A DNA stretch of 64,000 nucleotides from JAJPKK01 sp963802745 (GTDB taxonomy: Bacteria > Pseudomonadota > Alphaproteobacteria > Rhizobiales > Xanthobacteraceae): contig CAWDKL010000005.1 in NCBI GenBank assembly GCA_963802745.1, positions 62,001 to 126,000 of the forward strand. The letters run 5' to 3'. Positions 36,797 to 45,321 of this stretch are shown piece after piece (within the stretch, counting starts at the first letter, position 1; the number at the start of each line of letters is the position of its first letter). Position numbers and translations under genes: made by a program. The notes under the pieces were generated by a model that saw only the letters and a program-made list of their open reading frames with translations, did no database searches and was not told where the DNA came from.

Positions 36797-37860
36797 AACG
36801 ATTCTGTCTGCAGGTATTCATCTGCCGCGGAAGCCGGTAGGATATTGAAAACAAAGCGTCGTGGCCACTTTCGTAGATCGTATTCCGCAAATCTGATTTC
36901 ATTCGGACCGTTAATCGGCTGCCCTGGTTCGTCAGATATATCGGAAGATATATCGGACTTGCCATTGGTTTGATTCGAAGAATACAATCCCACGCGTTTC
37001 AACAAGCCGCCAGAGCCTGGAACGCGGAAGCGCCGCCAAACTTGCATTCGCGTAAATCCAATTCCCGAAACGAGCCGCCACAAACCATTCAAAACGACCT
37101 CTTTACCTCCGCTCAAACGGTGATCGATGTTGATCGCGATTTGTAACCGAGTCCCCTGACGATCCCGAGTTTGCGCCAATCGAAACTCGCCCAGGCGTTC
37201 TTTATTATTTTCGCCCGGTATCGGCATTAAAAACTCTCTACCGTCATCATCGTCTTTTGGCTGTGGACGGTACATGTCCCACGTCCAAAATCTGTTGCAA
37301 TTGAGCACCACTCCCCCTTTGTCTACTATACGTGCTGGAACGGTCAATGCATTCATGAGCGTGGTGATTTCCTCACGCGGCGTTGCCGCACGGTGCACCA
37401 ATAGATGACGGTCAATATCCAGTGCTTCCGGTTCGGCGGCCGATTCAGATTGTGGCGGTAAGAGGCCGATGACTTTAGCGGCCGTAAGGGGCTTTTCCAT
37501 TAGGCCCTTTACGTCGAGCGCATGCCCAATAGATTGGCGCCATTTGTTGAGCGTTTCCTCTCTTTGGCTCGTGGTCAATTCCTCTGCCCCGGAGACAATG
37601 TAGGTCAAAACTGGTGATGCGCGGGTCACCTTGTTTAGGGCGTCCTCTAATTCGAAAAGAACAGAACCTCGACCCTTTCCTTTTTTTCGATGCACGAAGA
37701 CTGCCACGCAGGCGTCATCATTGATTGCTTGAGCGAGCTTGCTGCTCCGGTCGGCAGGGTCGAAGACAGCAGCTCTCAGTCCAGGTTTTGAGCTGATTTC
37801 TTTCGCGACGTGCTCAAAGGCCACAGGGTCGTCGTCTATAAAGAGAACCGACTTTGTCAT
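36694..37860 (-). CDS. Degenerate receiver with GAF-like region (island gene 2)
   Basis: 388 residues. The receiver-like head is SVLFIDDDPVAFEHVAKEIS with an intact acidic cluster, but the phospho-acceptor position falls in CVAVFVHRKKG, with no aspartate, so it should not be phosphorylated normally. A PAS/GAF-like middle follows (ALTVPARIVDKGGVVLNCNRF; LWRLVSGIGFTRMQVWRRF). The last 35 residues (SLWASLTLDSS onward) look out of frame compared with the overlapping frame. Its ATG at 37860 overlaps the stop of the S1/kinase gene by four bases. It may really be the N-terminal half of the protein at 35363. Confidence 0.6.
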   Translation of the reverse strand: MTKSVLFIDDDPVAFEHVAKEISSKPGLRAAVFDPADRSSKLAQAINDDACVAVFVHRKKGKGRGSVLFELEDALNKVTRASPVLTYIVSGAEELTTSQREETLNKWRQSIGHALDVKGLMEKPLTAAKVIGLLPPQSESAAEPEALDIDRHLLVHRAATPREEITTLMNALTVPARIVDKGGVVLNCNRFWTWDMYRPQPKDDDDGREFLMPIPGENNKERLGEFRLAQTRDRQGTRLQIAINIDHRLSGGKEVVLNGLWRLVSGIGFTRMQVWRRFRVPGSGGLLKRVGLYSSNQTNGKSDISSDISDEPGQPINGPNEIRFAEYDLRKWPRRFVFNILPASAADEYLQTESLWASLTLDSSKDKLGLNFLYYAFKTAMIHYGLDC

Positions 37861-40079
37861 CGGTTGCGGCCCTTCGCATCTTCCATGTTTGCGAGTACCG
37901 CTGGTAGCTTGATTCGAAATGTCGACCCTCCCCAACGCCTGGTCTCGACGAGATCCAGGTCGCCGCCAACTGACTGCAGTAGTGTTCTGGACACGTAAAG
38001 GCCTAGGCCGGTGCCAAGGTGTTTCTTTGCGGTTGCCCGGGGTTCGAATAGTCGCCGGCGCTGACTTGCCGTCATTCCGGGCCCGTTATCGGAAACGTCA
38101 ACATAAATTGGGGTTCTCCGATCCTCAGGATTAATCCACGCGCGCACAACGATCTGTGCCCATTTCTCGTCGGGCAGAAATCCAATGGAGTTATCAATAA
38201 GATTGACCAGGGCCTGCTCAAGGGCCATCGGTGCAATCGACGTGATTAGCCGAGATTCGGTTGGTTCGTACATTATCGTAACGAATTCTTTGTTGTGAAA
38301 ATCAGTAAGCACGTCTCCCATCCCTTCGACCACACGTCGAACAACCAAATCTACATTCGTAATTTCGCGACGATCGGCGCGAATTTGCTCAAGACCGCTT
38401 TTTATCACGTCACTGACACGATTGAAATCCAAGTCCATTGCGGCAATAGCTTTTGATAATGCACCATCCGCAATGCGCTGCGCGGCATCACTCGCCACTT
38501 TCAGGTGGGCCGCAAATGCCTGAAGGGCATGACGTGCTTCGTGGAGCTTTGCCGCCGCAAGCCGCCCTTGGGTGGCAAAGGCTTCGGAGTCTTCAATCTG
38601 CTCGGCTTGAACCACGGCGCGGATGAGCAATTCGAAATGTCCTCTACGAGCTTCAATTCGGTCAATGCGGTCGTCGCTCTCCGAGCCCTCGCGGAGAAAC
38701 AAAATGAGGCGCGGCGACAGACCGTGAATTTGGATTGGTACTGTTACAATATGCGGGTTCTTTAGATCGAGCCGCTGCGCGACGACAAATAGCGGATCGT
38801 TAAGCGGTAGAGGACCTTGGCGCGTTGAAAGGTCTCCTTCATGCGCATGAGATAGCGTATCCCTCACCACCGATTGGCCAAGGCGAGTTAATAGGTGAGA
38901 AAGGTCTATGTTCTTTAATGTCTCGGATCGCGCTCGCAGCTCATATACACCTTCGCTCAGTTCGACTATCCATAGCCCACCGCGCAAATTATGCCGTGCG
39001 CACATCTGATCCAGAAGGAGGCCAGCTTCACCGATCAGCATTTCTGTTCGGACTTCAACAGACCATGACCGTGTCCAACGTCGGTTATCTTTGCCCTTTA
39101 TTGCGATCGGTGGCGATGCTTTTGGATCATCTAACCACGATATTATCTCGGCTAGATTTGCCGGTTTGCTGATGAGGCCGAATTTTCTGGACATAGCTTG
39201 CTGGCGAGCCTTGTCGGAATTGGTAGCGCCTGTGAACACTGCAACTACAATACGCTCTTTCTTAAGCAGATCGGCGATCTGAGCGAAGCTTTCGTTCTCT
39301 CCAAGCCGATAGTCGAGTAAAGCGTGTGATGGGCGTAAACGAATAAGTTGGTTTCGGACTGCCGTTATGTTGCTCGCCTCGCCGACGGATGCCCCAAACA
39401 CTGCAAGCCACTGCGCGATGTTACGAAGGAGGCGTGGGTCGTCATCAACCACGAGTACGCGCCGTCCATTCAGCGGTAGTTGGGGGCCTGCGTTGAAGGA
39501 AGAGCCGACACTGGGTAGTTCAATCTTGATCGCGTTGGAACCTCTCTCCCGCGCGGTCTCGGCGCGCATGGCGATTTGCCATGCTTCCACATCAAGGCTA
39601 ATTCGCAATTGCGCCCGATCGATGCTATCGACCGAGGCGATGATCGAATCTCCAATTTCCAGTATCCGGTCAATACGACTCCCGGGTTTCCCTGGGAGGC
39701 GGTCCCGGGCTAAGTCTGCCTCCATTGGAATACCGCTGATCTCGATTTCCACTTTTGCAAGCCAGTCCTCGACGAACCTCGTCACCCTCCCTTTTACCGT
39801 ATCGCCTACGCGCGGTAGAGCATCATTCGTCCACGGATTCTGTTCCGGCGCGAGCCATCTGCACATCCAATGGCCTGCCGCCGTTCTACGATTGAGGAAC
39901 ACCTGAGTAGGGAAATTGGGCGGGAGTTCCCTTCCCAAATCGCGACCGTCTACGATCGCTTTCATTTCGCCGTCTTCTGGTGTCTTTAGTCTGAATTCTC
40001 CGTCTCCGCTGCCTAGAAGACGCACGAATGCTGCATCGCGATAGCGTTGTTCGGGCAACCAGATTTGGTCACTGGACAC
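37857..40079 (-). CDS. S1-like domain / receiver / histidine kinase hybrid (island gene 1)
   Basis: 740 residues from GTG 40079, chosen for the AAGGGAG just upstream; ATG 40163 is the other option. An N-terminal module of about 90 residues is followed by an S1/OB-like domain (about 92-163: GDTVKGRVTRFV, LEIGDSIIASVDSID, LRISLDVEAW). The receiver (207-317) has the Asp212-214 cluster, phospho-acceptor Asp256 in ALLDYRLG, Thr283 and Lys305 (ISKPA). A GAF-like region (about 340-495) leads to the dimerisation helix with a candidate phospho-acceptor His513 (KLHEARHALQAF). The ATPase domain has N630 (EQALVNLIDNSIGF), the G1 box SDNGPGM and G2 box GTGLGLYVSR. No membrane helices, so it is cytosolic. 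S1 domains normally bind RNA, so this kinase may sense nucleic acid; that is inference. Confidence 0.7.
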   Translation of the reverse strand: MSSDQIWLPEQRYRDAAFVRLLGSGDGEFRLKTPEDGEMKAIVDGRDLGRELPPNFPTQVFLNRRTAAGHWMCRWLAPEQNPWTNDALPRVGDTVKGRVTRFVEDWLAKVEIEISGIPMEADLARDRLPGKPGSRIDRILEIGDSIIASVDSIDRAQLRISLDVEAWQIAMRAETARERGSNAIKIELPSVGSSFNAGPQLPLNGRRVLVVDDDPRLLRNIAQWLAVFGASVGEASNITAVRNQLIRLRPSHALLDYRLGENESFAQIADLLKKERIVVAVFTGATNSDKARQQAMSRKFGLISKPANLAEIISWLDDPKASPPIAIKGKDNRRWTRSWSVEVRTEMLIGEAGLLLDQMCARHNLRGGLWIVELSEGVYELRARSETLKNIDLSHLLTRLGQSVVRDTLSHAHEGDLSTRQGPLPLNDPLFVVAQRLDLKNPHIVTVPIQIHGLSPRLILFLREGSESDDRIDRIEARRGHFELLIRAVVQAEQIEDSEAFATQGRLAAAKLHEARHALQAFAAHLKVASDAAQRIADGALSKAIAAMDLDFNRVSDVIKSGLEQIRADRREITNVDLVVRRVVEGMGDVLTDFHNKEFVTIMYEPTESRLITSIAPMALEQALVNLIDNSIGFLPDEKWAQIVVRAWINPEDRRTPIYVDVSDNGPGMTASQRRRLFEPRATAKKHLGTGLGLYVSRTLLQSVGGDLDLVETRRWGGSTFRIKLPAVLANMEDAKGRNR

Positions 40080-40278
40080 AACGATCGCTCCCTTTGTTCG
40101 TCTTATGCGGCGTTCGCAGCGTTGAACTTTTGCAAGAATCCAACACCATGACGCCTCGGTCAAGCGTAATTTTGTCGTTTTCGCCTCCCACTGGGTTGGC
40201 AGCGTCGCCGCCTGTGGCGGCGTGCACCGGACCCGGCAGCTGTCTGGGGAGGTTTAGTTATCGGCACTTCGAGCCCCA

Positions 40279-43200
40279 TCACCCTTGCTCCGCCAGCAGG
40301 CTCGCGTTGCCGCCGACCGCGGCGGTGTTGATGCTGACGGTCTGCTCCAGGGCGAACCGGCGCAGGTAATTCGGGCCGCCGGCCTTCGGGCCGGTGCCCG
40401 ACAGCCCGGAGCCGCCGAACGGCTGGGTGCCGACCACCGCGCCGATCATGTTGCGGTTGACATAGACATTGCCGGCCGGCAACCGCCCGGTGATGTGGCG
40501 CACCGTCGCATCGATCCGCGACTGGATGCCGAGCGTGAGGCCGTACCTGCTCGCCGCGATGTCATCGAGAAGCCGGTCCAACCCGTCGGCCGGATAACGC
40601 ACCACGTGGAGTACGGGGCCGAACACTTCCTCGCGCAGATCGGCGGCCCGCTCCAGCGCGACGATCGCCGGGGCGACGTAGTGGCCCTGCGGCGGCAGCG
40701 CGTGGGCTAAGCGGGTGGCGGAACACCACGCGGCCCTGCGCCGCCATCGCGGCGAGGTAAGCGTCGAGCCCGGCTTTTGCCTCCGCGTCGATCACCGGAC
40801 CCACATGGGTTGCCGGATCGCGCGGATCGCCGACCGTGAGTTCGGCTGCGGCGCCCGCCACCATGGCGATGATGCGGTCGGCGACATCGTCCTGCACGCA
40901 TAAGAGCCGCAGCGCCGAACAGCGTTGCCCGGCGGAACGGAAAGCGGACGTTACCACATCGTCCGTGACCTGCTCCGGCAAGGCGGTGGCGTCCACGATC
41001 ATGGCATTGATACCCCCGGTTTCGGCGATCAGCGGCACGATCGGAGCATTTTTGTCGGCGAGCGCCCGGTTGATGATCCAGCCGACCTCGGTGGAGCCCG
41101 TGAAGGCGACGCCCGCAACGTCGGAATGCGCCACCAAAGCCGCCCCGACGGTGCCATCGCCCGGGACCAGATGCAGCGCGGTCGGCGGAATGCCGGCACG
41201 GTGGAACAAGTCCACCGCCGCGGCGGCGATCAACGGGGTCTGCTCGGCGGGCTTGGCGACCACGGCATTCCCGGCCGCGAGCGCCGCCATCACCTGGCCG
41301 GAAAAGATCGCGAGCGGAAAATTCCACGGGCTGATGCAGATGAACACGCCGCGGCCGCGATAGCGCAGTTCGTCGCTTTCGCCCGTAGGCCCCGGCATCG
41401 GCTCAGGCTTCAGGCGATGGCGTGCCTCGACCGCGTAATAGCGGCACAGATCCACGGTTTCGCGGATTTCCGCCACCGCATCATCGAGCGTCTTGCCGCC
41501 CTCGGCCTGCAGCAGCGCGATGAGGCGGCCGTGCTCTGTTTCGATCAGGGCGGCGGCGCGCTCCAGCGCGGCGGCGCGCGCCGCGACCGGGGTCGCGTCC
41601 CAGGCCGGAAAGCCCGCTTGCGCCGATGCGACGGCGGCGGCCACGATGGCCTCGTCGCCTTCGCCGACCTCGCCGAGCGTCGCGCCATCGACGGGGGAGC
41701 ACACCGCGCGCCGGCGTCCTGCCACCGCAATGCCGTCGATCAGCGGCATCGCCCGCGCGTCGTGCGGCACACCGGCACGCACTTCGGCGCACAGCCGCGC
41801 AAGACTTTCCGCGTGCCCGAACTCGATGCCGGCCGAATTCATCCGCTCCGGTCCATAGAGGTCGTGCGGCAGGGGAATTTTGCGGTGGCGCGCATGGCGG
41901 GGGCTGCCGATGGCGGCCTGCGGGCGTTCCAGGATCGCGGTCAGCGGCACTTTTGGGTCCGCCGCCGCATAGACGAAAGAAGAATTGGCGCCGTTCTCCA
42001 GGAGCCGTCGCACCAGATAGGCGAGCAGATCGCGGTGCCCGCCGACCGGGGCGTAGACCCGGCAGGCCGCGCCGGGTTCGGCCCGCAGCAATGCCTCGTA
42101 GAGCGTCTCGCCCATGCCGTAGAGGCGCTGGAACTCGTAGCCGGCCACGCCTCCCGCCGCCTCGATGACGCTCGCCACCGTCAGCGCATTGTGGGTCGCG
42201 ATCTGCGGATAGATCTGCGGCCGCGCCGCCAGCAGCTTGCGGGCGCAGGTGAGGTAGCAGAGGTCCGTCATCGCCTTGCGGGAGAATACCGGATAGTCGG
42301 CAAGGCCGCGCTCCTGGGCGCGCTTGACCTCGGTGTCCCAATAGGCGCCCTTCACCAGCCGCACCATCAGGCGGCGGCCGGTCGCCCGCGCCGCCTCCAC
42401 CACCCAGTCGATCACCGCGGGGGCGCGCTTCTGGTAGGCTTGGACCGCCAATCCGAACCCGTCCCAGCCGGCAAGCGAGGGGTCGGCCAGCGCCTGCCGG
42501 AAAATGTCGAGCGACAGCTCTAGCCGGTCCGCCTCCTCGGCATCGACCGTGAGATTGAGGTCGTAGGTCTTGGCCGACCGCGCCAGTTCGATCACCCGCG
42601 GCACAAGTTCGGCCATGACCCGCTCGCGCGAGACCGCCTCATAGCGCGGGTGCAGGGCAGAAAGTTTCACCGAAATACCGGGCCGTTGCGGCAGCGCCGC
42701 GGCACCTGCCGCCTTGCCGATCGCCGCCAGGGCGTCCGCATAGGCCGCGAAATAGCGTTCGGCGTCCGGGCGGGTGCGCGCGCCTTCGCCCAGCATGTCG
42801 AACGAATAGCGAAATTCCGGATGCGCGGCGCCGCGCGAAAGGGCCTCCGCAATGGTTTGGCCGAGCACGAAATGCGAGCCGAGCAGGCGCATCGCCTGGC
42901 GGGTTGCACTGCGCACCGCCGGCCGGCCGAGCCGGCTCGCGAGCTCATGCAAAATGCCTTCCGGCGTTTCATGATGGCCGATCACCCGCGCCGAAATGCC
43001 GAGCGCCCAGGCGGAGGCCGAAACCAGCAGTGCGCCGGAGCGCGTCTCGTGGGCGGCGAAATCTCCCGCCGTCAGCTTGTCCTCGATCAGCGAATCCGCC
43101 GTTGCGGCATCCGGCACCCGCAACAGCGCTTCGGCCAGCACCATCAGGGCGAGGCCTTCCTTGGTGGACAGCGAATATTCGCGCAAAAAATCCTCGACGC

Positions 43201-43390
43201 CGCCGACCCCGCCGGCATGCGCCCGGATCGCCAGCACCAGCGCGCCGGCGCGGGCGTCGACGCGCGCCTCCGCCTCCGCCGAAAGCGGCGCGGCGTTGAG
43301 AAATGCGGCCGCGAGGTCTTCATCCGGCAGCGCATAGGGCGCGCGGAATGGGGCGATTGGAGCACCCGAGCGAGGATCCTCTGCGATCAT
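40279..43390 (-). CDS. putA: Bifunctional proline dehydrogenase / glutamate-semialdehyde dehydrogenase PutA (one frameshift)
   Basis: Oxidises proline to glutamate in two steps on one polypeptide of about 1037 residues, the short type without a DNA-binding domain. The proline dehydrogenase part shows KLSALHPRYE, LTVDAEEADRLELS and LVKGAYWDTEVKRAQERGL. The aldehyde dehydrogenase part shows NAVVAKPAEQTPL, VAFTGSTEVG, AETGGINAMIVD and the catalytic cysteine in SAGQRCSALR. Near 40712 one extra A (CTTAGCC for CTTGCC) breaks the frame. The rest continues as LREEVFGPVLHVV, GNVYVNRNMIGA and QPFGGSGLSGTGPKAGG to 40279. ATG 43390 starts MIAEDPRSG. Probably functional; sequence error likely. Confidence 0.93.
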
Positions 43391-43694
43391 GGCGTGTCCA
43401 ACTCCAGTTGCCGGCCGAAACTCCGGTAACAGCGACGAAGGTCGTGTGTTCGGCACCGGCGCGGACGTCCCGCCCGCTCTTGCTTTCAATCCCGTCCGAT
43501 CGGTCGGGGGTTACCCGGCGGCGGAGACGCTTGCGCTCCGCCACAAGCCTTTTCTCTATTACAAAACCTATAGTCCCCGGTCATCATTTGCCACTGTGCG
43601 GCATCCCGGATTTTCCCGGTTTTACTCGCCAATCGCGTGACCAGGAAATTCGGCAGCTTTGCGCCGCCGCTGCCGCTGATCCGGGAGGTCCGGA

Positions 43695-43994
43695 TGCGCG
43701 CCTCGCGATCACGTCGCTGGACCGTTTCCCGGCGATGCCGGAACTCCCCACCCAGCACGGGTGCTGGCGCAGGAGGATTTGCGCCGCCAGCTCTTCGACA
43801 TCGGCGTGGCGGCGATGGGCAATTCGCCGGCGGAATTTTCGGCCGCCATCAGGACCGAACTGGTGCTGTGGGCAAAGCTGATCCAGGAGGCGGGGATTCG
43901 GGCGAGTGAGGCGGCGAAAGCCCTACCGAACTCAAATCAAATGGTTGAGCCGGCGCGTGCGGTGGAGATCGCGTATGTTCAGGCCACCCCATAG
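43695..43994 (+). pseudogene. Remnant of a tricarboxylate-transporter (Bug/TctC) binding protein
   Basis: One frame keeps RLAITSLDRFPAMPELPT and the next frame keeps LAQEDLRRQLFDIGVAAMG, SPAEFSAAIRTELVLWAKLI and QEAGIRASE. These are the C-terminal signatures of Bug-type periplasmic binding proteins. The 40-odd residues that should separate them, and the N-terminal two thirds with the signal peptide, are missing. It is a relic. The interval 43391-43694 is otherwise empty apart from the putA upstream region. Confidence 0.55.
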
Positions 43995-44006
43995 ACCATA
44001 ACAATA

Positions 44007-44034
44007 GGAGGGCCGCCTTTGATGGCGGCCCTCC
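44007..44034. terminator. Strong intrinsic terminator hairpin
   Basis: A perfect 11-base stem, GGAGGGCCGCC and GGCGGCCCTCC, with loop TTTGAT. On the minus strand it is followed by TATTGTTATGG and lies 44 bases beyond the stop of the Omp25-like gene, whose transcript it should end. Confidence 0.8.
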
Positions 44035-44077
44035 GCGTTCTTGAAATTATCGGTATCAACGCACCCCGAGGAGCGCG

Positions 44078-44892
44078 TCAGAACTTGTAGCTGAGGCCGA
44101 AGCGAGCCACGCTGATGTTGGCGTTGCCAACGGAAACATTGGCACCGCAGGCAACACCGCTGTTGCAGGCGGGGAATGCGAACGACCGGCTGTTGTTATT
44201 GTTGCCGAAGCCGTAGTATAGGTATTCGGCGCGGGCCATCCAGTGATTGGCGATCATCCATTCATAGCCGCCGCCAAGCACGTACCCGGAAGCGGTGTCG
44301 GACCAGCTGCCGACCGCGGACTGGCCATAAGTGCCGGGCGCAGTATTGGTGCTGATGATGCCGTCATGGTTGAACCCGGCCCAAGCGCCACCGCCGGTAA
44401 AGTATAGCAGTCCCGGACCCCAGACATAGCCGATGCGGCCACGCACCGTGGCCGAATAGTCGAGCTTGCTGCTGGCCCCCAAACCGACGTTTCCGAATTC
44501 CGGGCATAAGGCCGCTGGCGATCGTGACGTTATGCGTGCTGCCCGCGCCGCCACCGTCCACGTCGCCCTCGATGCCGAGCACCCAGAGCGGCGCGAATTG
44601 CCAATTATATCCGATCTGGCCGCCGAACACCGCACCATTCGCGTTGTTGCCGCCGATCGTCTGGGTGCCAGAAGTCCGCCAACAAATCCGGGCCGAACGG
44701 GCTCACCGTGGCATTGGCGTTCGCCCAGCCCCAGCCGCCATTGGCGCCGATGTACAGGCCGGTCCAGCTCTGTACCGGAGCCGCCAGCGGCGGTGCCTTG
44801 TATGCCGGGTATCCCAAGTCGGCGGCATATGCCTGTCCCAAGCAGGCGACGGCGGCCGCACCCGCAACGATGGAAACGAGAAGCTTCTTCAT
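44078..44892 (-). CDS. Omp25/RopB-family outer-membrane barrel (two frameshifts)
   Basis: Small eight-strand outer-membrane protein. From ATG 44892: signal KKLLVSIVAGAAAVACLGQAYA, then SWTGLYIGANGGWGWANAN. The frame shifts near 44680; GTQTIGGNNANGAVFGGQIG and YNWQFAPLWVLGIEGD follow in a second frame. Near 44498 one extra base (CCCGGAATTC) shifts it again, and the remainder is RGRIGYVWGPGLLYFTGGGA, YEWMIANHWMARAEYLYYGF and the typical C-terminus VARFGLSYKF. The total is about 270 residues. The family gives envelope stability and is abundant in rhizobia and Brucella. A terminator follows at 44007. Confidence 0.85.
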
Positions 44893-45321
44893 ATCCAATC
44901 CCCCATGTGACGTCGGTACTTGACGCGAATACAACTAAGCATAGAAGGCTCGGTTTGGCTGTAGCATTCCAGCCACACCTTACGGCAAAACCCAGGCCGG
45001 ACGGTACGACGCAGGCTGAGGCTCCGGGCGCCGCAAACTCGCCACGATCTTCTGATTGCGACGGTTGCGATGGGCGATTCGACGGCGGAAATGCGGTTCG
45101 CGGTGGTTAACCCCGCAGACGTGCTCGTCATCGACGCGCAATCGCCCGAGCAGGCGGTCGCCGAAATCGCCCAACCGGTCGCGGCTTTCACGCGGGACGA
45201 ACGCACTTCCTGTGGGATCCGCCCCAAGCTCCTCCGACCGCAATGCCCGCCATGACGCAAGGCCGCGGATTGGTCGTTTGTTGGCATTATCGTGCGTGCC
45301 GGGTGTGCGAGCCCACAACGA
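44893..45321. other. Intergenic stretch with one doubtful small frame
   Basis: 429 bases between two minus-strand genes. A plus-strand frame at 45070-45255 encodes 61 residues that look weakly protein-like (EMRFAVVNPADVLVIDAQSP), but has no relatives I recognise and no clear ribosome-binding site. It should also contain the promoter of the Omp25-like gene at its left end. Confidence 0.3.

Noticed and set aside
34030..40170. Prophage or integrative element
   Set aside because: Despite the AT-rich composition there is no integrase, structural gene, tRNA attachment site or flanking direct repeat.
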